Shown: one piece after another, positions 1 through 8,867 of the stretch
How the letters are laid out: the number at the start of each line of letters is the position of its first letter
How positions within the stretch are numbered: position 1 is the first letter of the stretch
Assembly (NCBI GenBank): GCA_037447655.1
Contig: JBBHKE010001643.1
Coordinates: 126,001 to 156,162, forward strand
Source of the DNA: Zygnema cylindricum
Lineage: Eukaryota; Streptophyta; Zygnematophyceae; Zygnematales; Zygnemataceae
Reading direction: 5' to 3'
Length of the DNA: 30,162 bases
The notes under the pieces: model-generated
Databases searched by the model: none
The model's input: the letters and a program-made list of their open reading frames with translations, nothing else
Told to the model about the DNA's origin: nothing
Made by a program: the position numbers and the translations under genes

Positions 1-380
1 TAGAAAAAAAATCCACCACGAACAGGCAATGTGAATCGAACACGTCGTACACGCCATGTGCCTTCCGCCACGGTGTATGAAGGTCAACATAAATATCTTC
101 GCACCCTCCTTCTGACATCCGCTGACCTTAAAAGTTTGCGGCGCCTTTTTGACATTCCGTTCCGACATTTTGATATTCAATTTCAAATTTTAAATCTGGT
201 CACTAAATTTTCGTACGAGTCTTTGACTACCTCCACCCGTACAAATATTGCGTACAGATTTTCAGCTTGAAGAATATTTCTAGATTTTAAGAATCTGAAA
301 ACTAACCTACGTGGCGCCAATCATAATTGAGAAACGATGTCTACTGGCACGACATAACAAAAGGCAGGCCGTGCCAGTAA
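1..380. other. Unassigned AT-rich DNA, no gene seen
   Basis: No open frame here resembles a known protein; the 79-codon frame at 31-270 is low in complexity and has no motif. The only structure I see is a perfect 10-bp inverted repeat (TACTGGCACG at 342-351 and its complement at 370-379) with an 18-nt loop. It may belong to the degenerate MITE that ends at 1300. Confidence 0.4.
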
Positions 381-1300
381 ACACTAGAAATAGACGTATC
401 CGCATGTTTACTGGGACCGCCTAATGGAAAACAGAATTAAGTGGCGAAAAAAACATTAACAATAATAGGCAGTGTTGTGTATCGGCAAAGATTTGCCGAT
501 AACCGATATGGGCATTTTTTCGGGTTGCCGATAATTGATATCTTGGCACAATAAATCGACATTGGTGTTATCGCCGATAAACAATCGATAATATCGGTTG
601 TTTCTCATCGATAATACCGATACCAATAACTATCGGCGATAATTGTACGGACCGTATAGTTAAAGTTACGGCCTCTACACTCAAAATGTACGGGTTATTC
701 CACGAGCGCGCAGCGTACCCCCTTTCCCCCGATTTCGGGAAAAATCGCGATATTTCCTTGATTATTTTCAATTTAAGGTGGTTTTACTTGGGTTCCACGC
801 TCCCATACCATTCCAAAATGTCCTTTTAACTGTTGTTTTTTTATAATTGGCAGCAAATGGCGACAGTCTGACAAATTTGTTCGTCTACTCTATTCGTCTA
901 TTCGTTTGGTTTTCAAAAAAGTTTGATTTTACAAATTTACAATGTAATTTAACTTTTTCGTTTGAGTACTATAGTTTTAGAACTATAAACTATTGTTTTA
1001 GATTTATCAGAGTTAACGTGTTGCGCTTTCCGTGATAAACTTCAGTTAAACAGAATACGGAACAAATTCTTATACGTGGCATGCCACACTATATAAAGTC
1101 AATAATATAATACAGTATATTATAAAGTATTATTGTATGCGTACTTTATTTTTTTTAAGTTGTTACCAATAAGGAATTTGTTAGTCTCGGACCGATATAT
1201 CGAGACCTTTGACTGTTCGATAACCGATAACTATCAATATCGGTGTTATCGCGATAATTTTTTTGCCGATACACAACACTACTAATAGCGATTCATGGTG
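381..1300. mobile_element. TA-type MITE remnant (right part), split by a hAT-like MITE
   Basis: The right end reads TAATAGCGATTCATGGTG (1283-1300) and matches the termini of the other TA-flanked MITEs in this window (16434, 26321, 26914). The piece left of the interruption (about 420-468, a gaaaaaa-cattaa-taatag stretch) matches the subterminal part of the copy at 26330-26914. TAATAG occurs on both sides of the inserted element (463-468 and 1283-1288). The left end was not found and may lie outside the window or be decayed. The base pair after the end is TT, not the expected TA. Confidence 0.45.
471..1280. mobile_element. hAT-like MITE, copy 1 (about 810 bp)
   Basis: The left end reads AGTGTTGTGTATCGGCAA (471-488); the right end is its near-perfect inverse, TTGCCGATACACAACACT (1263-1280). 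The interior is full of short inverted words around CCGATAA, ATCGGT and TATCGGCGATAA, so the single strand would fold heavily. No transposase frame is present. A second, shorter member of the family is at 16615-17008. The CAGTGTTG-like end suggests the hAT superfamily, but a clean 8-bp TSD is not visible; only TAATAG (6 bp) is shared, two bases away from each end. The superfamily call is therefore an inference. Confidence 0.6.
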
Positions 1301-1329
1301 TTTTTTTGTGTCATCAATTAAGGTCCGGC

Positions 1330-1491
1330 ATTGTTTTACGGTTCCTTTCATTCGATATTATTGAATGGATACGCGAAAGTACATTACAAGACATCGCAAA
1401 AATGACCAAACATATTGGTTCAGCGAATCGTTCAGAGGAATTGCCGTCGATGGATGAATGGCGGCGGATTATGTCAAATTGTAGCCTTTAA
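1330..1491 (+). pseudogene. Possible coding fragment between two MITE ends
   Basis: A 54-codon stretch with ordinary amino-acid composition (several Trp, Glu, Arg, Ser and a PSMDEW segment near its end) lies exactly between the outward-facing ends of two MITEs (1300 and 1496) and stops at 1489-1491. The arrangement P-x-x-x-E-W-x-x-I followed by N-C and, after the stop, N-G-T vaguely recalls the region before the second catalytic Asp of PIF/Harbinger nucleases. That resemblance is weak and I would not name it as such. It may be chance. Confidence 0.2.
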
Positions 1492-1495
1492 TGGT

Positions 1496-2024
1496 ACACC
1501 TTGAATCGCTATTAGCGTTAATAACGCTAATTAGGTGCCCCCAAATTTTGACCCTCAAACCTGGAAAAAAATAATAACTTTAATTGTTTTTTTACGTTAG
1601 TATAGGTATTGTCGAATTAGCGTTTATTACTCTAATTTGGTCACTTTTTAAATAGTGTAGTGTACGAAACGCGTCAGTCCGTACTAAAATTGCTCGTTAT
1701 TTAGTACAATCGTACAAAAGGAGTGTGAGAAAAAGAGGTCCACACGCGAAAGTGAGTGCGTCGACAAAAAAAAACGCACTCAGATTTAATTTCGTGTAAT
1801 GAAGAAGGCGGAAAATCATGCGAACCTGTTCTCACATGTTCAAACAGCGTCTATGTGAACACGGGCTACGACGGCTACACTATGGGGAAAATGTAACCAA
1901 ATTAGAGTCATGAATAAATTAGAGTAATTTTTTTCTTGGCGCAAAGCCTTGAACCCAAATTAGAATTAATAACAATAATTGTTTTTTTATACTTATTAAC
2001 TCTAAATACTATTAGTGATTAGAT
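1496..2024. mobile_element. TA-flanked MITE, copy a (Tc1/mariner-like)
   Basis: It begins right after a TA (1494-1495) with CACCTTGAATCGCTATTAGC, followed by alternating TTAATAACGCTAATT words and a CCCCCAAATTTT block that is also present at 16258-16270. Its interior, read in reverse, resembles the interior of the copy at 26330-26914 (the GTGAGAAC, GTACACCACACTATTTAAA and AATTAGCGTT-like blocks). The right end is decayed (about 2000-2024, CTCTAAATACTATTAGTGATT), so that boundary is approximate. No coding capacity. Confidence 0.5.
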
Positions 2025-2344
2025 ATTAATAGTGATAATAGAATAATAGAATTTAATAGTGATAATTTGAAACTCTTAATACTATTAGTGAACAATTTTC
2101 CATTTGAATAATTTTGTACTTAGATGGTTCATGAAAAGGATCATTAAATTTCACATGGCAAACAAAGATATCGCACAGCGGAAGCATTTGCCACAAATCT
2201 CCTATAAAAGAAAATATTCACAAATCACCACACTAACACATCGGCCAATGTAGAATAATATTACACCAAACTTTTCTTGACATAAACTCTAACTCTTACT
2301 TTCCTACTATGTTGAATGTGACTTCTAACTTAGTCTACAATACA
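2025..2344. other. AT-rich intergenic stretch, no gene
   Basis: Nothing coding is seen. 2018-2100 consists of imperfect repeats of AATAGTGATAAT-like words; the rest (2100-2344) is anonymous AT-rich DNA leading into the copia remnant. Confidence 0.5.
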
Positions 2345-3064
2345 CTATATTAATAATAATGGCTTTCGGATTTTCTTCGCTGTACTACATTTACCACAAC
2401 CATTCACCTTCTCTTTGGTTGTGAGCTCCATTCGTCGAACCGGTGAATGTCGAATCATCTGCTTAAGGTTCCTCTCAGAAGTACGACACATACGGTGATG
2501 CAATAGACCGAGGTTCCCTTTTTGAGATGAAAAGTGATTGGCCGAAGGCAAAGCTTGACCCTTAACTCCAGGTTTCCTCCAAATCAACTAAATATGGGTG
2601 CTATTCAACATGAATCTAGAAGCCACCTGTGTCCTTTCACAATTCCACACAACGATGTTTAAATTTGATTTTGAAACTAATAGATCGCCGACTTTTTGCA
2701 TTTGTGGTACACTAACAAGATTCATGGCTCCATTCGAAATGTAGAGAGCTTTATAAAACCTCGTTGAAGTTCGAACTCATCTTGTACCGGTAAATTCAGC
2801 CGAACATCTCCGACTGTATCATTAGGGATCAAATGGCCAGTAGTAACCTTAATTTTCTTTAGAAAAATGAACGTCGTCAACTCCTCAAAGAGTGAATTAT
2901 TAGTAAAAACATGATGAGTTGCACTAGAGTGAATAATCCACTCCTCAAAGCATTCTCATCAACAACGGAATCCAAATCTATGTCAAAAGAAATCGAGAAA
3001 TTTTGGAATCCGTCTCCGGGCTTGTCACAAAAATCCATGTAATATACATGAATTCTTTTGAAAT
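2345..3064 (-). pseudogene. Ty1/copia protease-GAG-pre-integrase remnant (internal 0)
   Basis: Read on the minus strand, this holds a broken stretch of copia polyprotein. At about 2925-2960 is the protease active-site region: the family motif W-I-I-D-S-G-A is here W-I-I-H-S-S-A, so the catalytic Asp is His and the Gly is Ser. Downstream (2345-2900) are the N-L-V-S-V-P segment and the GAG-pre-integrase zinc region, with a G-L-L-H-H-R stretch (family: G-H-L/LGH) and the pair C-G-K-C. Frames change at least twice and stops interrupt it. It is cut off on its gag side exactly where LTR1 begins, so it is an older copia copy into which another element was inserted or recombined. It does not encode a working protein. 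Confidence 0.75.
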
Positions 3065-3590
3065 TGTGTGGGCTCCCTAGCCTCCCATAAAATGTACAAC
3101 TACTCCACACCTACTAGATACACCCAACAATCAGATAGATTTCAGACTAATACTGCCATCTTGGTAGGCAAAGACTCTGACCAACCTTATCCCTGTGAGG
3201 AAAAGACTCCATTAATTCGCATGAAAAAAGAAGGCAAAGACTCAATCTAACCTCATCCCTGTGAGAGAAAGACTCCTTAAGTCGAATGCCAAAAAAATCA
3301 CTGAGAAAGCTCAACCGAGCTTATAGTTATGGTTGTTAGAAGTCAATCTCTCTTTACATATGTTCTCTCTTTACATATGTTATTTGGGAGAGAGGGTATC
3401 ACAAAAACTACCTAAGTCCTAAGAACCTTTTCAAAATCCCCGTCTACTAAACCTTCGGGCAATCATTAAACATAGAGTACAAAACGTGTTTGTAAGGTAC
3501 AGTCCGCTTCTAAACTCCCATACTTTCTCTACGGTTCTCTACGATACCACTCGGTTCTGTATGACACCACTCTCATACACTCTCTGCCTA

Positions 3591-3652
<62 letters not shown>

Positions 3653-4254
3653 TTCTTCTTTACGACACCACTCGGTTCTGTATGACACCACTCTCATACA
3701 CTCTTTGCCTACCATCTGGCACTACCAACGTCATGGTTCTCTCCGTTTCTTCTTTAACATCCTGTAGGGTGTTGCTACGTGTCAATCCGTGGTGTGTGTG
3801 GCATAAACGGCTAAAAGAAACATTCCGCGTAGTCGGCGCCAACTTGAACCGTCCGATTACATTTCTGTTTTAATTCTCGTCCGTCCATTTATTCGGCGCA
3901 CCGAATGTTTCGTCCGTGCGATTTTTTAATCCGTTCTATGTCACAATTTAGTTTCTTTCCGCTTAATGATTTATCTCCGAGTATACTCATTATGTCGAAT
4001 TCCCGACCCATGTATGTACCAGTTCTTTTATATCAACTGGATAGGGACGCGACTAGGGCGGCTACTACTGACTCCATAGGATGGAGGATCAAATCCCGCT
4101 TAGTATATCCTTTTTTGTAATGAGAACTTCTGTCTTTTTTCCCCTTACTCTAGTATCCTAGCTACGAAGGCGACAACCATGGACTCTTTCTTTGAGAGGT
4201 TTCTACAACTAGAACATACAAAGGTGAATAGAAATTAGTTTACCTTTTTCAACA
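3065..4254 (-). mobile_element. Copia LTR1 (1190 bp, minus orientation)
   Basis: The right edge is firm: CAACA at 4250-4254 (TGTTG on the minus strand), preceded on the minus strand by a purine tract (AATGGGAG, 4255-4262), the expected polypurine tract next to the pol end. The left edge, TGTGTGGGCTC at 3065, is placed by similarity to LTR2 (8868) and is less certain. The body aligns over its length with 8868-9875, 14007-14903 and 20947-21939, with many differences. It carries a TC microsatellite and an internal duplication, which explain the extra length. Just left of it are the five bases GAAAT. Confidence 0.75.
3540..3717. repeat. Direct duplication plus (TC)n microsatellite inside LTR1
   Basis: About 57 bp around a CGGTTCTGTATGACACCACT core (3540-3596) recurs at 3661-3717, offset about 120 bp, with few changes. 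Between the copies, 3594-3649 is an uninterrupted TC tract of about 28 units. The tract lies at the duplication junction and creates long but meaningless Ser-Leu frames. Confidence 0.9.
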
Positions 4255-7200
4255 CTCCCATTAACTTTTAGTCACATTTGAATTCTAATCCACGTTGTTT
4301 TTTCAAAATATTAATTTAGGAGTTGAGACATATTTTTTGATTATATCGGCAATAATTTTTCCATCAAGTTTATACACCAATTTGATCACTTTATTTTCAA
4401 TTTTTTCTCTAACAAAGCTTAGTCTATTATCCATGTGTTAAGCTTTGAAAAATGTATTTTGGGTTTCCTGCGATTGCTATTGCAGCTTGATTATCACAAA
4501 AAATATTTTAAATACCACTCTTCATAAATCGTAGCAATTGCAGCAAAGATTTTACCCACATTAATTCTTTAATAGCTCCACAAGATTCGATATACTCAGC
4601 CTCCATTGTAGAGTAACTACTTTATGTTGCTTACAGCTCCAACAGCAAGCACCAGATCAAGTTTAAAAAAGGAGCAAGCACTAGTCCAATTTGCAAAACA
4701 TAACCAGAAGTGGATTTTCTCATAGGCATATCCCCATAACTGGCATCACTTCAAGTAGTGATGTAGTGTCATCCCCCCCCGAATTCAACCATAAATTGAG
4801 AGTCCTCACAAGATATAGCATCACCCTTTTGATTGCCTCCCATTCTCTCTTCCTATGTTTATTCAAACTCTTGTTGAGTACTCCAATTGGTGTTGAGTAC
4901 TCTAATTGCTAGTGTTATATCCAGTAGAGTATAGTTTATAAAGTAAATCAAAATACCTACAATCTGTCGGTAATAAATGTTCTCCTCAAATTTCTTTTCC
5001 TCTGGACTCATGTGATCGTCTATAATAATCACACCTTCTTCAACATTTCCTTCATTGATTTTCTTCCGTGGAAGTTGTACGTCTATTAGCTTTGTCTATT
5101 TAAAATTTAAAAATCATGTTCCATATTGCTTCCTTCTTAGTCATTCTAATAATTTTCATTGATAATTTTATTTTCTTTGTCTCTTTCCATTTGTATTCAT
5201 AGGATGTAATTTGCCTCACCTAGATCATTCGAATCAAACTTGCTCTTCAAATCCTTTTCCAACTGATTAATTTTCTCCTGCGACTAACTTAAAAAAAGCA
5301 AATTATTTACATAGATTGCAATAAAAATCACTCCATTTTCATCTTCAAGTAAGTAAAATGAGTGATCAAAGATGATCCAAATATAATGAAGGTTAGTCGA
5401 GAATTCATCAAGCTTGATGTTCCATTGTCGTGGTGAGTCTGGATATGGACTTGATCAACCTGCTCACCTTACTTTTCTCTCTTTTCTCTACAAAACCCTC
5501 CGGCTACTCCATAAATATATCCTCTTCTAACTCACCCTGGAGAAAAGCAGTTTTTATGTCTAATTGATGTACCTCCATGTCTTCCGCTGCTGCTAAACTC
5601 ATAAGTATTCTCACTAAGAGAAATCTCACTTTGGGGCAAAGGTTTCCTCATAATCTATTCTTTCTTTCCGTGTATATGATTTAGCTACTAAACGAGCCTT
5701 CTATCTCTCTATGGAGTCATATGGGTTCAGTTTTAGTTAAAATACCCACTTCCAGCCGATTCGTTTTCTATCTGCACTTATATAGGTTTAGTTTTAGTTT
5801 TATACCCACTTTTAGCCGATTGATTTTCTATTTGGAGGACATTACACTTATTCCCACGTTTTTGCTTCCAGTATAGAGGTCACAACGTCATTAATAACAT
5901 TAATCCATCTATCACTCTTATAACTATTTATAGCTACAATATAAGTTTAGGTTCATCGGGATGAGACAGTTTGTTAAGTTAGTTTTTCTCCTATTTCTCT
6001 TGTATCCTTTTGTTGCTCCGTCTTCCTTCTTCAAATTTTGAGGCGGGTATGGAAGGCATCCTCGGATTCTTTCTTATAGGTTCCTCTTCTCCCTTTTTTT
6101 GGAATTCAGTTCCTCTTCTGAATTCTCCCATTTCCTCGGAGTTGGTTGAGTGTCTTTCTTCACCATGTGCTCCCTTTTCTTCTTCATTTTTAGGATATTC
6201 TACACCTTGGTGAATCTTTTCTTGTAGGCCATTCTCTCCCTCATTTTTCACCCTGGTGAATATTTTTTTGTAGGTTGGTCTCTCCTTCCAGATTCTGATC
6301 TGGAACAATTCTATTTTCAATTTTTTTCTTATTTTCAAAATTTTGTTATACTGGAACAAATCAATAGATTTCCCTTCATCCATTGCCACAAGAAGTTTTA
6401 CTAAAATAAAATCTTTTCTTTTTAAATCATTTACTCTATATCCTTTTACATCATCCTCATATCCAACAAAATTACTGGCAATTTTTCTTCCTTCCAATTC
6501 CAATTAGACTTTTCTTCCTTCCAATTCCAATTAGACTTATCTGTGTCCAGACTATACACTTGAGTTTCAAATACTTTAAGATGAAACACATCCGGCTTAC
6601 TACCGGTTAATTTTTCATATGGAGTTTCTCCCTTTAAAAATGAAATGAGAAATCTATTATTTATGTAGTAAGTATATTTCATTCCTTCTACCTAAAATTG
6701 TATCCCTATACACTTCTCACATAGCATGCTCCAAGCACTTTCCCTTAATGTTCTATTTAGTCTTTTTGCTACTCCATTTTGCTCTGGATAATGAGTTAGC
6801 GTATTCTGATGTTGAATTCTCTCATCTTTTAAATGTTATTCAAATTCATTTGAGGTGTTACCCCCCTATTGTTCTTTCTTATCCTCTTTAAAATTTTTTT
6901 GTAACTTCTCACTCCATGTCTTATATTCTTTAAAAGCACTAAAAACCTCAGTTTTGGATCTCAAAAAAAATACCTTTAGAGTATCTTGACGAGTCATCGG
7001 AGCATGTACCTCATTTCACCGGCCCATGGAACCCGAGCTGGCCCCTATACACCAGTATGGACAAGATCGAAAACTTTCTCTCCTTTAAAGGTTGTAGCTT
7101 TCGAAAAAAGAAGCTTTCAGAGTTTTCCTTGAGCACATCCACTACGTTAATCCATTGTCCAATTCTGTATTCTATTCCATCAACTATATTTTTATTTTTC

Positions 7201-7360
7201 ATTTCCTCTAGTCTATCCATGTGAACATGACCTAGGTGCTTATGCAATAACATTATATCATTTACACACGTGTACAAAACTCCTTTTTTCCCATTACTTA
7301 GAACAACTCTAAATGTTCTTTGCCTACCGTTTCCAACTATGAAATATACTTCAAATAGGG
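4255..7360 (-). pseudogene. Copia pol, internal region 1 (broken integrase-RT-RNase H)
   Basis: Minus-strand copia polyprotein in the usual order: GAG-pre-integrase (about 7011-7360, with H-K-H-L-G-H), integrase core (about 6680-7000), integrase C-terminal region ending in F-V-G-Y/K-G-Y-R-V (5991-6682), reverse transcriptase (about 4760-5900) and RNase H (about 4290-4740, with TMEAEY and DNQAAI). Integrase would join the cDNA to the chromosome; RT and RNase H would make the cDNA. It cannot work. Frames shift repeatedly; the integrase Glu in N-G-V-A-E-R is Lys (6764-6766); the RT box YVDD is YVNN (5302-5313); a Trp next to the RNase H SDASYG motif is TGA. A 27-bp in-frame tandem duplication repeats S-N-W-N-W-K-E-E-K (about 6484-6537). 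From 4360 on it is part of the identical duplicate block. Confidence 0.9.
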
Positions 7361-7547
7361 ATTCTGTAGGACCGCGGATCAAATCTCGGCCAATCCATTC
7401 TTTTTGGTAATTAGTACTCTTATATCCTTCCTTCCTCTTACTCTACTATCCTGGCTAATAAGGCAACAACCATGGACTCTTTCTTTGAGAGGTTTCTATA
7501 GCTAGAACATACAAAAGTGAATACAAATTAATTTACCTTTTTCAACA
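7361..7547 (-). repeat. Copia LTR fragment embedded in internal region 1
   Basis: 187 bp matching the inner end of LTR1 (about 4070-4254), including GGATCAAATC, the ACAACCATGGACTC block and the TTTTTCAACA terminus. On the minus strand it starts TGTTGAAAAAGG and is preceded by a purine stretch (AAAGAGGA), as at a real 3' LTR junction. It sits between the Arg/Gly-rich gag end and GAG-pre-integrase, where the protease should be. This suggests that an LTR inserted or recombined there and that a deletion then removed the rest of it together with protease. Confidence 0.75.
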
Positions 7548-8030
7548 TCCTCTTTAACCATGTCAACAACCTCAACCTCCACCACGATCACGACCACAGT
7601 CACCGCGACCACTGCCTCTTTATGAACCTCCATCAACTCAATCAAAACATTGCGTACTCACATGACCCCAACGCTTACAAGTGTAACACTATTTCTCCTT
7701 GTCTGGACAATTTGTCGCAGAGTATTATACTTTGTGACACTTGTAGCACGTAACACTCAAGGCATTAGGATCAGCTTGAAACTTAGTGCCACTCATTTTC
7801 TCTCTTCTACCTCCTCTACTGCCGCCACCTCGACCTTTAGGTCTTCCCCTTGGAGCCCCTCTTCCACGAAGTAAGTTTAGATCCGGGGATTCAATTGCGG
7901 CTGTAACATTGAGTGAGGTTGTTTTTCCGGCCCCTCTACTAAACATTCTATTGCTTTACCTACTTTCTTCAAATAGCTCACAGCATACTCACACGTTACC
8001 GGATTCTAAGACTGGAAGAAATCACAAGGA
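7548..8030 (-). pseudogene. Copia gag C-terminal part with dead zinc knuckle (internal 1)
   Basis: The minus strand encodes a Gly/Arg-rich stretch (R-G-R-G-A-P-R-G-R-P-K-G-R-G-G-G type, about 7790-7870) followed by a retroviral-type zinc knuckle (about 7690-7735). The CX2CX4HX4C pattern is present as C-Y-K-C, but the next positions contain an in-frame TAA and the His is Tyr, so it cannot bind zinc as one protein. A second Arg/Gly/Asp-rich stretch follows (7560-7620). The family role is nucleocapsid binding of element RNA. The gag is cut at 8030, where unrelated sequence begins; the duplicate at 13170 continues into more gag. Confidence 0.75.
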
Positions 8031-8409
8031 CTTTGCCATTTTCCAAAGTTTTCACTTTGGCGCCCATGCGATATGTAGAATATCGCCAATCCTCAACATA
8101 GTATCGAAGCAAGTGGGCATTCTCAAGCCACACGAGATGGAGTACATCGTGGAGGGGCGTGTTCGAGGATTGTCCACTCTGGACTCCACACTTGTGTATC
8201 GGAGTAAATGCTGGTTCCGCAAGTGCACCTTTCATTGCTGTAAATTCGGTTTCAGGCGCTTGCATACACATCGGCCGAGTAGCTCAGTTGGTAGAGCTAG
8301 TGTACGGCTAACATAAGGTCCCGGATTCGATCCCTGGCTTTGCCATTTTCCAAAGTTCTCACTTTGGCGCCTATGCCATATTTAGAATATCGCCATTCCT
8401 CAACATAAA
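8031..8409 (+). repeat. Direct repeat pair around a tRNA-like unit (period 307 bp)
   Basis: About 72 bp beginning CTTTGCCATTTTCCAAAGTT occurs at 8031-8105 and again at 8338-8409 with a handful of changes. Each copy holds a perfect 7-bp hairpin (CCAAAGT, four-base loop, ACTTTGG) directly followed by GGCGCC; the first copy also has CGATAT/ATATCG around a short loop. The second copy starts inside the acceptor stem of the tRNA-like sequence, so the unit looks like a tandemly duplicated tRNA-derived repeat with the first head lost. 8106-8272 between them has no recognisable coding content. Confidence 0.7.
8273..8345 (+). tRNA. tRNA-like sequence, probably a pseudogene or SINE head
   Basis: The length is exactly 73 nt. 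The acceptor GGCCGAG pairs with CTTTGCC apart from one C-T mismatch. The D arm is perfect (GCTC-AGTTGGTA-GAGC), and this also gives a consensus pol III A box (TAGCTCAGTTGG). The T arm has the TTCGATC loop and a near-consensus B box (GGATTCGATCC), but the closing pair is A-C. The anticodon loop is ACGGCTA: it lacks the universal U33 and the stem has a mismatch, so no amino acid can be assigned safely (GGC by position). A TTTT run (8346-8349) follows at once. The arms argue against chance; the loop argues against a working tRNA. Confidence 0.55.
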
Positions 8410-8602
8410 CCTCCCACTCCAACATTCGCATTCAACTTTTTTTTTGCCTAGTCTTGTTCTTCATTTTCAAGTATGGCGAAAAGAGCATCCTCTCTCGATG
8501 CATTCTAAGCACTGAGCATTTCATTTTTTACGCTCACTACAATTAAAATGGATGCGATGGCTTTCGACTAACGGATTAACCGACTCGAAAAACGATTGAA
8601 AT
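8410..8602 (-). other. Unassigned stretch between tRNA-like repeat and LTR2
   Basis: On the minus strand, short open pieces with frame changes (an A-L-F-A-I-L-E-N-E-E-Q-D-like piece at about 8440-8490) are visible but match no family I can name. It could be the remnant 5' leader and gag start of internal region 1. No primer-binding site for a plant tRNA was seen next to the LTR edge. Confidence 0.3.
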
Positions 8603-8867
8603 TATGTGGGCTCTATAGCCTCTCACAGAATGCACAGCTAAAGCTCACTTCTAGGATACCACCTCAAGTTTAATGGATTCAAGTCACATGTCGCCAACCT
8701 TGAAGGCGCTGACCCTTAACTACTTCTGCCACTAACTACTTCACCCCTGTGAAGACTGAAATCCCCTCATTCTAACTTAAAAAGGAACGACACATCTCCT
8801 TATCAGAGCAGTAAGCCATTGATGCAAAGACTACTCTTTTTTATAGATGCTCTCACAAAAGTTTAAT
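8603..8867 (-). repeat. Partial tandem duplicate of the LTR2 outer end
   Basis: About 265 bp (from ATGTGGGCTCTATAGCCTC onward) aligns with the following 8868-9130: the same order of a GTGGGCTC start, CACCCCTGTGAAGA, CTCCCCTCA, a TCAGAGCAGT block and TAGATGCTCTCACA. It is preceded by GAAAT, the same five bases that precede LTR1 at 3060-3064. So the outer third of this LTR exists twice, either by tandem duplication or as two overlapping LTR ends. Confidence 0.65.

Larger units (their letters stand above)
4360..8030. repeat. Identical duplicate block, copy 1 (3,671 bp)
   Basis: Every position I compared equals the base 5,622 bp downstream (9982-13652), including all homopolymer runs, and the offset is constant, so there are no indels. 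The homologous flank to the left (4255-4359 versus 9877-9981) is clearly diverged; the right flank (8031 onward versus 13653 onward) is unrelated apart from a short TTTG. Confidence 0.95.

Noticed and set aside
3486-3767. 93-codon open frame on the plus strand
   Set aside because: It runs through the TC microsatellite and a direct duplication inside an LTR; the Ser-Leu run is a product of the repeat.
6010-6213. 67-codon plus-strand frame (and its twin at 11632)
   Set aside because: Antisense shadow of the copia integrase C-terminal region.
7996-8271. 91-codon open frame on the minus strand
   Set aside because: It crosses the junction between the tRNA-like repeat and gag at 8030/8031, so it joins unrelated sequences; no domain is visible.
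8273-8345. Functional tRNA-Ala (GGC)
   Set aside because: U33 is missing, the anticodon stem and T stem have mismatches, and a GGC anticodon is not usual; kept as tRNA-like.
8640-8660. Primer-binding site (GGATACCA on the plus strand, TGGTATCC on the minus strand)
   Set aside because: The same position in the other LTRs (3110, 8919, 21003) lies inside the LTR, not beside its end, so it is LTR sequence.
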